A stretch of DNA of 64,000 nt from Oryzomonas sagensis (GTDB lineage: Bacteria; Desulfobacterota; Desulfuromonadia; Geobacterales; Pseudopelobacteraceae), in the NCBI RefSeq assembly GCF_008802355.1, contig NZ_VZRA01000001.1, positions 55,001-119,000 on the forward strand, read 5' to 3'. Under the pieces are notes generated by a model, which ran no database searches, had not been told where the DNA came from, and saw only the letters and a list, made by a program, of their open reading frames with translations. The position numbers were made by a program, and so were the translations under genes. This document shows, in pieces, positions 7,795 through 18,900 of this stretch. Every line of letters starts with the position of its first letter. The stretch's first letter is position 1.

Positions 7795-10700
7795 GGCCCA
7801 GCACCTCGCGAATTTTCATAAGCAACTCCTTGGGCATATATGGTTTGGCGATAAAAGGCAAGCTTTCATCCAGGACCTCCTGCGAACGGACGATCTCCTC
7901 CGTGTAACCGCTGGTGAAGAGCACCTTTACCCCCGGATTGCCGGCACGGATGGCCTCGTAAACCTCCCGCCCCTTCATTTCCGGCATGATGACGTCCAGG
8001 ATGAGCAGGCCGACCTGTTTGCTGTATTCATAGAACCTGTCCAGGGCCTGCCGCCCGTCCTCGGCCTCAATAACCGAATAGCCGAACTCCTCCAGCACCT
8101 CCCGGGAAAAACGGCGGGTCGACTCGTTGTCGTCGGCCAGGAGGACCACCTGTTGTCCGGCCGGGGGAGACACCCGGGGCGCTTCCTGTTCATCGTCCCC
8201 GGACTCCACGTCCGAACAGGGGAGGTAGATGCGGAAGGACGTCCCCCTTCCCTTCTCGCTGGTGCACACAATGCACCCGTTGTGCTTTTTGACGATGCCG
8301 TAGGCGATGGAAAGACCGAGCCCGGTTCCCTTGCCGGTCCCCTTGGTGGTAAAGAACGGCTCGAAGATATGGCTGATCGTCTCCTCGTCCATGCCCTGGC
8401 CGGTGTCGGAGACCGTCAGTAGCGCAAAGCGGCCGGGCTGACCGAGCCCGTTCATGGCGGCAAACGAGCTGTCCAGGTCCACCAATGCGCTTCCGATGGC
8501 GATCTCGCCCCCGCCCGGCATCGCATCCCGCGCGTTGGCGGCCAGACTCATCAGCACCTGTTCGATCTGGACGCTGTCCACCATGACCGGCAGTTCTTCA
8601 CCGGCCAGGCGGGTGGTGAGGCGGATGTCCTCGCTGATCAGCCGCTGGAGCAGTTTCTGCACCCGTTCGACGATCTCGTTGAGATTGATGTGGCGGGTGA
8701 TCGTATGCTGTTTGCGGCTGAAGGCCAGAAGCCCTTTGGTCAGGCTGGAACCGCGCTCGGCAGTGGCCAGGATCTGCTCCACCCCATTACGGAAGGGGCT
8801 CTCCTCCGGCAGCTTGATCTGCATGATACTGGCGTAACCGATGACCGCCGTCAGGATATTGTTGAAGTCATGGGCGATGCCGCCGGCCAACTGCCCGATG
8901 GCCTCCATCTTCTGGGAGTGGTGCAGCTCGCTCTCCAACCGTTTGCGATCGGTAATATCCTCGTTGATGGCGATAAAGTGGGTGATCAGACCTTTTTCAT
9001 CCCTGATCGGCGCTATCACGGCCTGCTCCCAGTACAGTTCGCCACTCTTCTTGCGGTTGTGAAACTCCCCGCGCCACTCGCGCCCGCCCAGGATCGTCTC
9101 CCAGAGCAGGCGGTATTCCGCCGGGCTGGTGGTGCCGGATTTGAACATGCGGGTGTTCTGGCCGACCGCCTCGACGGAGGAATATCCGGTAACCTCGCTG
9201 AAACGGGGGTTGACGTATTCGATGGTGCCACCCGTATCCGTGATGATGATGGAGGCCGGGTTTTGCTCCACGCCGACCGTGAGTTTCCTCAGGCTTGCCT
9301 CGGCCTTCTGGCGCTCCGCCAGTTCCCGTTGCACGGCATCGTAAAGTTGGGCGTTGTCCAGGGCCACGGAGGCCAGTTCGGCGAATTGCGTCAGAATAGC
9401 CATATGCTCTTCGTCGAACAACCGCCCCTCCTCGAGGAACGCCAAACCGAGCACGCCGACCACCCGGTCGTTCGACTTCAGCGGGACGCCGACCATAGCC
9501 CGCAGCACGATGCGGTCGGCGTCGGGAAGCCGGTGCTCCCATTGACTGTAATTGCCGACGTACAACGGTTCCCCCGTTGTCCAGACCCACCCCGCGATCC
9601 CGTCATGGGGCCCGATGGAACAGTGCACGAACCCCTCAAAGACCCCGCTTTGGCAGACCATGTCCATTGCCGTCCCCTGCCCGTTCAACAGGTAGACATA
9701 GCAATGTTCGGTCCCCACCAGCTTGCCGGCGCGAACGAGAATCGCCTGCAGGAGGCTGGGCACGTCCAGGCGCCTGACCAGCCCCAGGGAGGTCTCGTGG
9801 AATGCGGTCAGGTATTCGTTCTGGCGGCGCAAGAGCTCGTCGGCGCGCTTGCGGTCGCTGATATCCCTGGCCACGGCCATGATCGCCTTGTCACCGTCGA
9901 AATCGATCAGGCGGGCCTTCACCTCCACCGGCAGGGTGACGCCGTTCTTGCAGCGCTGGCAGGTTTCGAAGGTGATCTGCCCCAACGCCATGACGAGGGC
10001 AAACCGCTCGGGGTTGCGCACGGCGTACTCGGGAGTATCCAGATCTCCTGCCTGCATGCCGATGAACTCCTCGCGGCGGAACCCGTAACGGCTGCACGCC
10101 TCGCCGTTCACCTCGAAAATCCTGCCGTCCTTGTGGATAATAAAGATTGCGTCGCTGGACTGTTCGAAGAAGAGCCGAAATTTTTCCTCGCTGACGACGG
10201 TGGAGCGTTCGGCGCGCTTCAGGAGCGTAATATCGGAGAAGCTGCCGCGCAGGCCGACATAGGCGCCGTTCTGGCCGAAGACCGGCCGGCTGAGATAGTT
10301 CGTCCACCGCACCTCGCCGTCTCTGGTGACGATCCGGAACTCCAGGGGCTCGACGGAGTCGGCGGTTGCGCCTCTCCGGTACTGCTCATCCCAATGTTCC
10401 CGATCATCCGGGTGGATAATGGAACTCAACAGGCCGGGCGCGGCGTAGAACTCCTCGGGGCTGTACCCGGTGATGTCGCTGCAGCTGGGAGAGACGTAGT
10501 GCATGGTCGCGCAATCCGGGGCGACCCAGAAGACCATCTCCGAAGAGAAATCCACCACCGTGCGATACAGCACTTCCCGCTTGGCAAGCTCCTCCTGCTG
10601 CTGGTCCACCTCCTTGAGCAGGCGGTTAAAGGCTTGGGCCAGTACAGCCGGTTCATCGCCCCCCGCGGCGGGGAAGAGGCGGTCGTCGCCTGTTTTGGTC

Positions 10701-11674
10701 GAGAGGGTTTCCACATGCCGGGCGAGGGCCAGCATCGGCGCGGTCAGCCGGGAAAGGACGCGCCGCAGCAGCAGGGCCGCGAGCAGGGCTATCGGGACAA
10801 CGATCCCCAGGAAAAGGGCATTCGCCTTTTGGATCGGTTCATAGGCCTGGGAGATGGGATAGTTTGCCGCGATAATCCAGTTCTTGCTCTTGAGGTGTTT
10901 GAACGACGCCAGCGTGCGGACCCCGCGGGAGGTCATCGTCTCGGCGGTGCCGTCAAAGCCTGCAATGGCGCGGTCCAGCAGCGGGTTGGCACCCGGGGGG
11001 GGCGTCCCATTCACACCCGCCTGGGGAGCGGAATGATACAGGGTGACCCGGTCGGTATTGACGACGTACAGGTAGCCGTTCTTGCCGATCCTGACATCGG
11101 AGAGCTTGCCCAGGAACGGGGAGCGGGTCAGGTCGATGCTCCCCCCCAACACCGCGATCAGGACGCCCCCCTCGTCAAACAGCGGGGCGGTGAACATCAG
11201 GGCCGGATGGTGGTGTTCCTGAGACGATACATAGGGGTCGGAGACAAACGGTTTCCGGGTGCTGAAGGTTTTTGTCAGGTAGTCGCGGTAGGAGAACTCT
11301 TTCCCCGAACGTTCCAACCCCCGGGGCAACTCCGCCATCATGCGGCCGTGCCGGTCGAATATGAAGAAGCCGTTATCGAAGGTGGCGAGATGTTCGCCTT
11401 CCCCCCTCAGGAATTCCAGCGCTTTTTGGGGGGAGGAGATCGTTCCGGGCGTGGCCATGCGGGCGATGGCCACCAGCGACTCGCTGGTGGAGGCCACCTG
11501 CCGGTCAATCTCATCCGCCAGGACCGACACGATCTGGTACTGCTGTTCGGAAACCCCCTCCTTGACGTGCGACTCGAGGATTCTTTGGGAGAGCAAAAGA
11601 ATTCCAGCCAGCACACAGACGGAGATGATGGGGTACACAAGGCTTACTTTCGTTTTGAGGGAAAGGGTCCGCAT
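7784..11674 (-). CDS. Hybrid sensor histidine kinase (Cache-HAMP-PAS-PAS-GAF-PAS-HisKA-HATPase-REC)
   Basis: A 1296-residue membrane sensor kinase. Order: membrane helix at about 10-30, periplasmic dCache-like ligand domain at about 40-275, second helix at about 285-303, HAMP, PAS (about 365-490), PAS (about 495-610), GAF (about 625-775), PAS (about 795-915). These are followed by a HisKA domain with phospho-acceptor H935 in GGIAHDFNN, an HATPase with [15 protein letters not shown], and a C-terminal receiver with D1227 in [12 protein letters not shown]. The periplasmic Cache domain suggests a small-molecule signal; PAS and GAF add cytoplasmic inputs. It is overlapped by the HD-GYP regulator, so it likely feeds both its own receiver and c-di-GMP turnover. 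Confidence 0.93.
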   Translation of the reverse strand: MRTLSLKTKVSLVYPIISVCVLAGILLLSQRILESHVKEGVSEQQYQIVSVLADEIDRQVASTSESLVAIARMATPGTISSPQKALEFLRGEGEHLATFDNGFFIFDRHGRMMAELPRGLERSGKEFSYRDYLTKTFSTRKPFVSDPYVSSQEHHHPALMFTAPLFDEGGVLIAVLGGSIDLTRSPFLGKLSDVRIGKNGYLYVVNTDRVTLYHSAPQAGVNGTPPPGANPLLDRAIAGFDGTAETMTSRGVRTLASFKHLKSKNWIIAANYPISQAYEPIQKANALFLGIVVPIALLAALLLRRVLSRLTAPMLALARHVETLSTKTGDDRLFPAAGGDEPAVLAQAFNRLLKEVDQQQEELAKREVLYRTVVDFSSEMVFWVAPDCATMHYVSPSCSDITGYSPEEFYAAPGLLSSIIHPDDREHWDEQYRRGATADSVEPLEFRIVTRDGEVRWTNYLSRPVFGQNGAYVGLRGSFSDITLLKRAERSTVVSEEKFRLFFEQSSDAIFIIHKDGRIFEVNGEACSRYGFRREEFIGMQAGDLDTPEYAVRNPERFALVMALGQITFETCQRCKNGVTLPVEVKARLIDFDGDKAIMAVARDISDRKRADELLRRQNEYLTAFHETSLGLVRRLDVPSLLQAILVRAGKLVGTEHCYVYLLNGQGTAMDMVCQSGVFEGFVHCSIGPHDGIAGWVWTTGEPLYVGNYSQWEHRLPDADRIVLRAMVGVPLKSNDRVVGVLGLAFLEEGRLFDEEHMAILTQFAELASVALDNAQLYDAVQRELAERQKAEASLRKLTVGVEQNPASIIITDTGGTIEYVNPRFSEVTGYSSVEAVGQNTRMFKSGTTSPAEYRLLWETILGGREWRGEFHNRKKSGELYWEQAVIAPIRDEKGLITHFIAINEDITDRKRLESELHHSQKMEAIGQLAGGIAHDFNNILTAVIGYASIMQIKLPEESPFRNGVEQILATAERGSSLTKGLLAFSRKQHTITRHINLNEIVERVQKLLQRLISEDIRLTTRLAGEELPVMVDSVQIEQVLMSLAANARDAMPGGGEIAIGSALVDLDSSFAAMNGLGQPGRFALLTVSDTGQGMDEETISHIFEPFFTTKGTGKGTGLGLSIAYGIVKKHNGCIVCTSEKGRGTSFRIYLPCSDVESGDDEQEAPRVSPPAGQQVVLLADDNESTRRFSREVLEEFGYSVIEAEDGRQALDRFYEYSKQVGLLILDVIMPEMKGREVYEAIRAGNPGVKVLFTSGYTEEIVRSQEVLDESLPFIAKPYMPKELLMKIREVLGHGE

Positions 11675-11862
11675 CGCAACGTTTCCGGAATCAATGGTGT
11701 TTTCGCGCCGAGCGCATCATTACGGGGCATCTGTCCAGGCGCAGGTTCGAAATATAGCATAGTTTATTGAACCGAAACAAAAACAAAAAACCACGCATCT
11801 GCCGGAACGTGTCGCCCGACCTCCATGCCGGCCCCATCGCCCGGCTTGAGGCCAACTTTTTC

Positions 11863-11892
11863 TTGGACAAGGTGTATCCCATCGAGTAATAT
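11863..11892 (+). promoter_or_regulatory. Candidate murA promoter
   Basis: TTGGAC (11863-11868) and TAATAT (11887-11892) with an 18-base spacer give a plausible sigma70 promoter 36 bases before the murA GTG start. The divergent kinase gene begins at 11674, so the 253-base gap must hold both promoters. No other element was recognised there. Confidence 0.4.
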
Positions 11893-11927
11893 GGATCGAA
11901 TAACTATCAATAAAAGGGAGAAAAAGG

Positions 11928-13181
<1,254 letters not shown>

Positions 13182-13185
13182 CGAA

Positions 13186-13303
13186 TGCCGCTTTTCCGCA
13201 ATCTCTGCGTTGTCGTTCGGAATCTCCTTGTGCGGCGTAGCGCTGCTACGCCTCCGCGGGCTTCCTCCTCCGCCTTGACCTTGCGAAAAATCGACATCCG
13301 AAA
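13186..13303. repeat. Geobacter-type dispersed palindromic element between murA and hisG
   Basis: A palindromic sequence of about 118 bases. Its core is the perfect hairpin GGCGTAGC-gct-GCTACGCC (near 13234-13252). Its outer arms, ttttccgcaa near 13192 and ttgcgaaaaa near 13281, are near-inverted copies. The left arm matches the 3' end of nuoA (3988-4025). The whole element sits in the murA-hisG spacer and could act as an attenuating or processing structure. Confidence 0.6.
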
Positions 13304-13316
13304 GGAATAAACTCAG

Positions 13317-13964
13317 GTGAATGACTGGATTACTATTGCAATACCGAAAGGCCGCATCCTGGAAGAATCGGTGGAGCTGTTCGGCAGGATCGGCATCGAC
13401 TGCCGGGAACTGCTCTCCGACTCCCGCAAGCTGATCTTCGAGAATACGGAACAGCGCATGCGCTATATGATCGTGCGCGCCACCGACGTCCCCACCTACG
13501 TGGAGTACGGCAGCGCCGACCTGGGTATCGTGGGCAAGGACACGCTCATGGAACAGGGCAAGGACCTGTACGAGCCGCTGGACCTGAAGTTCGGCTACTG
13601 CCGCATGATGGTGGCCGAGCCGGCCAACCTGGCCCGCACCGACGACCCCTCCGGCTGGTCCCACATCCGCATCGCCACCAAGTACCCCCATGTGGCCGAG
13701 ACCTATTTCGCCTCCAAGGGGATTCAGGTGGAGATCATCAAACTGTACGGCTCCATCGAGCTGGCCCCGCTGGTGGGGCTGTCCGAGCGGATCGTGGACC
13801 TGGTGTCCACCGGCGAGACCCTGCGCCAGAACGGCCTGGTGGAGGTGGAGAGCATCGCCGAGATCACCACCCGGCTGATCGTCAACCGCGCCAGCCTCAA
13901 AACCAAGTACGAGCGGATCACCCACATCATACAAGGACTGGAAAAAGAGCTTCAGTCCACATAA
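13317..13964 (+). CDS. hisG: ATP phosphoribosyltransferase, short (HisG-S) form
   Basis: First enzyme of histidine synthesis (ATP + PRPP to phosphoribosyl-ATP). At 215 residues it is the short catalytic form that lacks the C-terminal regulatory domain. Such enzymes work as a hetero-octamer with HisZ, which is not in this window. Family signatures seen are IAIPKGRILEE at the N-terminus, GSADLGIVGKD, and the PRPP-binding loop ERIVDLVSTGETLRQNGL. The start is GTG 13317 with AAGGA upstream. The gene lies downstream of murA and 192 bases upstream of hisD. Confidence 0.95.
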   Translation: MNDWITIAIPKGRILEESVELFGRIGIDCRELLSDSRKLIFENTEQRMRYMIVRATDVPTYVEYGSADLGIVGKDTLMEQGKDLYEPLDLKFGYCRMMVAEPANLARTDDPSGWSHIRIATKYPHVAETYFASKGIQVEIIKLYGSIELAPLVGLSERIVDLVSTGETLRQNGLVEVESIAEITTRLIVNRASLKTKYERITHIIQGLEKELQST

Positions 13965-13982
13965 GCCTAAAATAAGCATTTG

Positions 13983-14113
13983 CACCACAAAAACACAAAG
14001 AACACTAAGTAAAATCAGTCGGTTGTCTTACCAAAGTCTTGCACCTGATTGGTTCGGTTTTTTATTTTCCATAAGCATCTGAATTTCTTTGTGCCCTTTG
14101 TGTCTTTGTGGTT
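13983..14113. repeat. Inverted repeat of the CACAAAG type between hisG and hisD
   Basis: The left arm 13983-14005 (caccacaaaaacacaaag...) and the right arm 14087-14113 (tttgtgccctttgtgtctttgtggtt) are imperfect reverse complements. They are separated by about 80 AT-rich bases. The same style of sequence recurs between lpxD and fabZ. It is probably a non-autonomous dispersed repeat. Confidence 0.6.
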
Positions 14114-14156
14114 ATTAACTACCGCATTCAGGATGAACGCTGTAAAGAGGGACTCC

Positions 14157-15446
14157 ATGCTATTTCTCGATATACGCGACAACGATTTTACTGAGAAGTT
14201 CGGCGCCATCCTCGCCCGGGGCGAAGAGACCGGCCGGGAGGTGGAACAGACCGTGCTCGGCATCATCGCCGACGTGCGCAAGCGGGGCGACGCCGCCGTG
14301 CTGGAGCTGACCCGGCGCTTCGACCGTCTGGAGGCGGCCTCCGTGGCCGAGCTGGAGGTCACCCCCGCCGAGATCGAGGCGGCCTTCGCCCAGGTTGACG
14401 AAGCGGACGCGGCGGCGCTCAAGCTGGCCGTGGAGCGGGTGGCCCGGTTTCACGAAAAACAGAAGCAGCAGACCTGGATCTCCACCGAGGAGCCGGACAT
14501 CATGCTGGGGCAGAAGGTCACCCCCCTGGCGCGGGTCGGCATCTACGTTCCGGGCGGCAAGGCCAGTTATCCCAGCAGCGTGATCATGAACGCCGTGCCG
14601 GCCCGGGTGGCGGGCGTCGGCGAGATCATCATGGTGGCCCCCACGCCGGGGGGGCAGATCAACCCCCACGTGGTGGTGGCAGCCAAACTGGCCGGGGTGG
14701 ACCGTATCTTCCGCCTGGGCGGGGCCCAGGCGGTGGCGGCCCTGGCCTACGGCACCGAAACCATCCCCAAGGTGGACAAGATCACCGGGCCGGGCAACAT
14801 CTACGTGGCCACGGCCAAGAAGCTGGTCTTCGGCGCCGTGGGCATCGACATGATCGCCGGGCCGAGCGAGATCCTGGTCATCAGCGACGGCAGCGGCAAC
14901 CCGGTCCACATCGCGGCGGACCTCCTCTCCCAGGCCGAACACGACGAACTGGCCTCCTCCATCCTCATCACCACCGACCGGGCCTTCGGCGAGCGGGTGG
15001 CGGCCGAGGTGGAGCGGCAGCTGGCCCAGCTCTCGCGGGAGGCCATCGCCCGCGCCTCGTGGGACAAGTACGGCGCCGTCATCGTGGCCGCAGACCTGGA
15101 CGAGGTCATCGCCTTCTCCAACCGTATCGCGCCGGAGCATCTGGAACTGGCCGTAGCCGATCCCTTCGCCATCCTGTCCCGCATCACCAATGCCGGGGCC
15201 ATCTTCATGGGGCACTGGACCCCCGAGGCGGCGGGCGACTACCTGGCCGGGCCGAACCACACCCTGCCCACCGGCGGCACGGCCCGTTTCTTCTCACCCC
15301 TGTCCGTGGACGACTTTGTGAAGAAATCCTCCATCGTCTATTTCTCCGAGGGAGGGCTGAAACGGCTGGGGAGCGACATCATGCGTATCGCCGGGCTGGA
15401 AGGGCTGGAGGCCCACGGCAAGTCGGTGGGCAAACGGCTGGCATAG
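14157..15446 (+). CDS. hisD: Histidinol dehydrogenase
   Basis: Zn- and NAD-dependent enzyme catalysing the last two oxidation steps of histidine synthesis in the cytoplasm. 429 residues from ATG 14157, preceded by AGAGGG at 8 bases; this start gives the normal length. An in-frame ATG at 14133 has a poorer site. Signatures include VGIYVPGGKASYPSS, the NAD-binding GPGNIYVATAKK, AGPSEILVI, and the Zn/catalytic region SNRIAPEHLEL and PNHTLPTGGTAR. It is followed directly by a strong terminator instead of hisC, which lies 9.6 kb away. Confidence 0.96.
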   Translation: MLFLDIRDNDFTEKFGAILARGEETGREVEQTVLGIIADVRKRGDAAVLELTRRFDRLEAASVAELEVTPAEIEAAFAQVDEADAAALKLAVERVARFHEKQKQQTWISTEEPDIMLGQKVTPLARVGIYVPGGKASYPSSVIMNAVPARVAGVGEIIMVAPTPGGQINPHVVVAAKLAGVDRIFRLGGAQAVAALAYGTETIPKVDKITGPGNIYVATAKKLVFGAVGIDMIAGPSEILVISDGSGNPVHIAADLLSQAEHDELASSILITTDRAFGERVAAEVERQLAQLSREAIARASWDKYGAVIVAADLDEVIAFSNRIAPEHLELAVADPFAILSRITNAGAIFMGHWTPEAAGDYLAGPNHTLPTGGTARFFSPLSVDDFVKKSSIVYFSEGGLKRLGSDIMRIAGLEGLEAHGKSVGKRLA

Positions 15447-15473
15447 ACGAGAGGCGCTATCGAACTCGATACG

Positions 15474-15510
15474 AGAGGCACCCGGAGACGATCCGGGTGC
15501 CTCTTTCATT
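15474..15510 (+). terminator. Rho-independent terminator after hisD (copy 1)
   Basis: The stem AGAGGCACCCGGA (15474-15486) pairs perfectly with TCCGGGTGCCTCT (15492-15504) over a GACGA loop, and is followed by a short T-rich run. It ends the hisD transcription unit. Near-identical copies follow the chemotaxis gene and the LysR gene. Confidence 0.85.
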
Positions 15511-15670
15511 TGCTGGCGGCGGCTTCGGGGGAGAGCCCTGAAACGGCATTTGCCGCCAGGGTGATATGCCCGTCGGCTGCGCGTTCAGCGAGCAGGGCGG
15601 GGTGTTTGGGGTAGCGACCCGCTGCCAAAGAGCGGCTGAGAGGGGCATGATGAAAAACGTCGGGCGCTTG
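15506..15670 (-). pseudogene. Possible remnant of a small protein gene
   Basis: One minus-strand frame is open for 54 codons and reads like a natural protein end (…YPKHPALLAERAADGHITLAANAVSGLSPEAAASK). Its codon third positions look coding. It has no start codon in frame: a TGA at 15671-15673 closes it upstream, and only a one-base shift would link it to the ATG at 15678. It ends at the hairpin behind hisD. I do not recognise the family. It may be a decayed gene end or chance, and it overlaps a TPP-riboswitch-like stretch on the other strand. Confidence 0.25.
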
Positions 15671-15720
15671 TCACCCATCCCGCTGCCGTATACCTGATCC
15701 GCCTAACGCCGGAGTAAGTA
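15607..15720 (+). promoter_or_regulatory. Weak TPP-riboswitch-like sequence
   Basis: The stretch contains, in the right order, GGGGT (15608), CTGAGA (15636-15641), ACCC (15673) and ACCTGATCCG (15692-15701). The last is followed by TAA, CCGG and GTAAGTA in positions that align without gaps to the thiamine-pyrophosphate riboswitch 3' half. The terminal P1 pairing is not visible, the final GUAGGGA is degenerate, and the next gene is a chemotaxis receptor 209 bases further on. It could be a degenerate or orphan element, or coincidence. Confidence 0.25.
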
Positions 15721-15796
15721 CGTTAACCGTTCAATAATATTATTTTATTATCGGCACGACCCGCTTATCCGCCATCATGGATGCCAAAAAATACGC

Positions 15797-15825
15797 TTGA
15801 CTAATATACGTACGAGTAATAGATT
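15797..15825 (+). promoter_or_regulatory. Candidate promoter of the chemotaxis receptor
   Basis: TTGACT (15797-15802), a 17-base spacer and TAGATT (15820-15825) lie in an AT-rich stretch about 100 bases before the receptor start. This resembles a sigma70 site; no sigma28-type consensus was seen. Confidence 0.4.
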
Positions 15826-15928
15826 AATTATTTTTAAATAATGCTTGGCATGGCGGCGGAATGGGGCTGTGACGCTGGTTAGCTTTCATTCTTCATCAAT
15901 AACTGAAAACGAAAGGGTAAAAATTCCA

Positions 15929-17557
15929 ATGAAATCGTGGGCTGATCTGAGGATAGGGACAAAACTGTTAACCGGCTTTATGTTTTTGGCGGTCATCGCC
16001 GCTATTGTCAATGGCATAAGCTCGCTCCGCCTGGCGGAAATCAAGAGGATGCAGCAGGAACTGTCCACGCAGGATATTAAGCCGATGAAGGATATTGTGG
16101 AGCTTACCGAGGCATTCCAGAAGATGCGGGTGGCTATCCGCGATACCTCCCTGGCGCAGACGCCGGAGGCTTTGGCAAAGGCCGACGCTGCCGGGAAGGA
16201 AAGTTTCAAGGCTGCTAACGAAGCATTGACCGCCATTGCCGCCAGTTCCGAGAAGTCCAAAGCCCCGGCGGAAGCAATGAAGGATCTCATTACCAAGGTC
16301 GATACCATTTACGGCAAGGTCGGCGCCCTGATGGCTGCGGGCAAGAGCGCCGAGGCCGACGCCCTTCTCAGGGAGCCCAGCTCCGCCCAGATAGTCAAGG
16401 ACTGCACTGAGCAGCTCAAGACGTTGACCGCCACCAAGATCAGCCATGGCAAGAGGAACACCGAGGCCGCCATAGCCATCACGAATTCATCGCTGATTCT
16501 GTCCATCGTCTGCGCGGTGGCCATGCTGCTGATCGCCGTCGTATTCGGTTCTCTGATCACCCGCTCCATAACAGGGCCGGTCCAGGCTCTGGCGAAGCAG
16601 GCGGAAAAGATCGCCGCCGGCGACCTGACGGTGAAGATCGAGCACGAGTCCCGGGATGAAATCGGCATATTGGCCGCCTCCTTTGCCAAGATGACCGAGA
16701 GTCTGCACGACACCCTCCAGAGGGTCAGCGACACCTCGGCTCAGGTGGCGACCGCGTCGAACCAGCTCCAGTCGGCATCGGAACAGATCGCCACCGGGGC
16801 GGAAGAGGTTTCCGGCCAGGCCCAGACCGTGGCGACCGCCAGCGAGGAGTTGTCGGCCACATCCGGCGATATCGCCCAGAACTGCCACGCTGCGGCCCAG
16901 GGTGCCGAGCAGGCGACCGGCGCCGCCCAGAGCGGCGCTGCGGTGGTGGCGCAGACGGTCAGCGTCATGACCCGCATCGCCGGGCGGGTCAACTCCACCG
17001 CCCAGAGTGTCAGCGGGCTCGGAGCCCGGTCGGATCAGATCGGCGCCATCGTCGGCACCATCGAGGACATCGCCGACCAGACCAACCTGTTGGCCCTGAA
17101 CGCGGCCATCGAGGCGGCCCGTGCCGGGGAGCAGGGACGCGGTTTTGCCGTCGTCGCCGATGAGGTCAGGGCCCTGGCCGAACGCACCACCAAGGCGACC
17201 AAAGAGATCGACGCCATGATCAAGGCGATCCAGACGGAAACCAAAGAGGCGGTTTCAACCATGGAGGAGGGGGTGAGAGAGGTTCAACAGGGGACGGAAG
17301 AGGCGTCGAAATCAGGCGAGGCCATTCAGGAAATCCTGGAACAGATCAACGCCGTCACCATGCAGGTAAGCCAGATCGCCACGGCGGCCGAAGAACAGTC
17401 GGCGACCACCAGCGAGATCACCAACAATATCCACCAGATCTCCGAAGTGGTCCAGCAGACGGCCCAGAGTTCCCAGGAATCCGCCGATGCGGCCGGGCAA
17501 CTCGCCAAGCTGTCGGATGATCTCCGTTCCCTGGTCAACCAGTTCAGGTTGGCATAG
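15929..17557 (+). CDS. Methyl-accepting chemotaxis protein
   Basis: A 542-residue inner-membrane chemoreceptor that would signal to CheA/CheW. The first membrane helix (about 13-33) is followed by a four-helix-bundle periplasmic ligand domain (about 35-185), a second helix (about 187-210) and a HAMP domain. A long cytoplasmic coiled coil has the conserved hairpin tip [20 protein letters not shown] near residues 378-397. There is no C-terminal CheR-binding pentapeptide. ATG 15929 is chosen over the upstream in-frame ATG at 15845 because AAAGGG precedes it and the protein then starts with a standard short N-terminus. The ligand is unknown. No other chemotaxis gene is nearby. Confidence 0.92.
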   Translation: MKSWADLRIGTKLLTGFMFLAVIAAIVNGISSLRLAEIKRMQQELSTQDIKPMKDIVELTEAFQKMRVAIRDTSLAQTPEALAKADAAGKESFKAANEALTAIAASSEKSKAPAEAMKDLITKVDTIYGKVGALMAAGKSAEADALLREPSSAQIVKDCTEQLKTLTATKISHGKRNTEAAIAITNSSLILSIVCAVAMLLIAVVFGSLITRSITGPVQALAKQAEKIAAGDLTVKIEHESRDEIGILAASFAKMTESLHDTLQRVSDTSAQVATASNQLQSASEQIATGAEEVSGQAQTVATASEELSATSGDIAQNCHAAAQGAEQATGAAQSGAAVVAQTVSVMTRIAGRVNSTAQSVSGLGARSDQIGAIVGTIEDIADQTNLLALNAAIEAARAGEQGRGFAVVADEVRALAERTTKATKEIDAMIKAIQTETKEAVSTMEEGVREVQQGTEEASKSGEAIQEILEQINAVTMQVSQIATAAEEQSATTSEITNNIHQISEVVQQTAQSSQESADAAGQLAKLSDDLRSLVNQFRLA

Positions 17558-17612
17558 GCGCAGGGGAAAAACGGCGACCGGGAGTTTCCGGCCGCCTCGG
17601 AAAGATACCATC

Positions 17613-17646
17613 AGAGGCACCCGGAGGCGATCCGGGTGCCTTTTTT
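17613..17646 (+). terminator. Rho-independent terminator after the chemotaxis gene (copy 2)
   Basis: GGCACCCGGA (17616-17625) pairs with TCCGGGTGCC (17631-17640) over a GGCGA loop, followed by six Ts. The sequence and flanks closely match the terminators after hisD and the LysR gene. Confidence 0.85.
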
Positions 17647-17685
17647 GTGTACTCGCGGCAGATGCGCCGCCCTGTCATGGCGCAC

Positions 17686-18399
17686 CTACTTGCCGACCAT
17701 CCCCAGACAATAGACCAGCACGGGGGTCGCCAGCACGTTGAACAGCCCGACGAGCACCATGACCAGACCGGCGATGGCGCCGACCTCCTGATCTATCTGA
17801 TGCGCCTTTGCCGTCCCGGCTCCGTGAGCCCCCATCCCCAGGAGGGCGCCTCGCGAAAAGACCGAGCGCAGCGGCAGGCAGTTGATCAGTCCCTCGCCCA
17901 GCGCCGCCCCCAACACCCCCGTGAGCACCACGAAAACCGCGGTGAGCCCCGGCGCGCCGCCGATGTCGCCGGAAACGGCCATGGCGAACGGCGTGCTCAT
18001 GGAGCGGGGCAGCAGGCTCAAGCGCAGACTTTCATTCAGACCGAGCAGGTTGGAGAGTTCCCACGAGGAAACCACCGCCGTTGCGCTCCCCGCCACCACG
18101 CCCACCACCAGCAGCACCCAGTGCCGGCAGATCAAAGCGCGCTGTTCATAGATGGGCACGGCAAAGGCGACGGTCGCCGGTCCGAGCAAGGCGACCAGCC
18201 AGTGGGTGCCCCGGATATACTGGGCATAGCTGACATGGAACAGAAGCGTCGCCAGGATGAGCAGCACCGGAGTGATGAACAGCGGCGACGACAGCATGCA
18301 CGACTTGCGCCGGTACAGGGCCTTGCCTAGGGCATACAGCCCAATGGTCAGCACGGACCAGAACGCGGCCTGAAACAATGGCATATTACTTTGCAACAT
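17686..18399 (-). CDS. lrgB: LrgB/CidB family inner-membrane protein
   Basis: Polytopic membrane protein of the LrgB family, 237 residues, with about seven hydrophobic segments. The conserved C-terminal block SRGALLGMGAHGAGTAKAHQ is present, as is the STPFAMAVSGDIGG region. In other bacteria LrgAB/CidAB are linked to murein hydrolase control or, in some species, to export of pyruvate or glycolate-like small acids. Its role here is unknown. ATG 18399 is preferred to ATG 18405 because the GAGG of the lrgA end is then at good spacing. It overlaps lrgA by 14 bases, so the two are translationally coupled. Confidence 0.88.
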   Translation of the reverse strand: MLQSNMPLFQAAFWSVLTIGLYALGKALYRRKSCMLSSPLFITPVLLILATLLFHVSYAQYIRGTHWLVALLGPATVAFAVPIYEQRALICRHWVLLVVGVVAGSATAVVSSWELSNLLGLNESLRLSLLPRSMSTPFAMAVSGDIGGAPGLTAVFVVLTGVLGAALGEGLINCLPLRSVFSRGALLGMGAHGAGTAKAHQIDQEVGAIAGLVMVLVGLFNVLATPVLVYCLGMVGK

Positions 18400-18799
18400 C
18401 CACATCCTCTTTTCCCAACCGATAACAGAGGTCGATGGCCCCCGCCGTAACCGTCATGACGGTAAGCGTCCCCAGCACGATCACCGCGAGGATCTTCACC
18501 CCCAGCAGCCCGAGAAATTCCGGGTGGTCCAAAACAGCCAATACCGCCGGGACAAAGAACAGCAGCATCTCGGCAAGATACCACTCGGCCCCCCGGCGCA
18601 CCGTCCGGACCCGGAGCCGTTTGCCGACCAGCAGGGCCAGCATGATCAGCAACCCGACAATCGCGCCGGGAATCGCAATGCCGGTGATGCGTACGATGGC
18701 TTCCCCCAGTGCCCAGAACAGCAGGATAAGCAGGGCCTGAAACGGACGGCTCAAACGGAAGCGCCGCAGCCAGAAGCTCATGCGTTGATAGATGGTCAT
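18386..18799 (-). CDS. lrgA: LrgA/CidA family holin-like membrane protein
   Basis: A 137-residue membrane protein with four hydrophobic segments. It carries the LrgA family pattern IPGAIVGLLIMLALL and a following FFVPAVLAVLDH region. ATG 18799 has a strong AGAGGAAAGGG site just upstream; a longer frame from 18874 lacks one. It forms a two-gene operon with lrgB, and the divergent LysR-type gene 101 bases away is its likely regulator. Confidence 0.88.
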   Translation of the reverse strand: MTIYQRMSFWLRRFRLSRPFQALLILLFWALGEAIVRITGIAIPGAIVGLLIMLALLVGKRLRVRTVRRGAEWYLAEMLLFFVPAVLAVLDHPEFLGLLGVKILAVIVLGTLTVMTVTAGAIDLCYRLGKEDVDVAK

Positions 18800-18900
18800 A
18801 CCCTTTCCTCTCTTCACATTTACTATTTGTATAATATCCCGGCCCATGTTATTCGTAAAACGAATTAAATTCATAAGCCATATTCCAAATAGGACTAACT

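Noticed and set aside
8690-11770. 1026-codon plus-strand frame opposite the hybrid kinase
   Set aside because: Shadow frame: the product is rich in His, Gly and Asp from reversed GC codons and matches nothing, whereas the opposite strand encodes all kinase domains.
15511-15928. Cyclic di-GMP (GEMM) riboswitch before the chemotaxis gene
   Set aside because: Often found before such genes in Geobacter, but the conserved GEMM core sequences are not present here.
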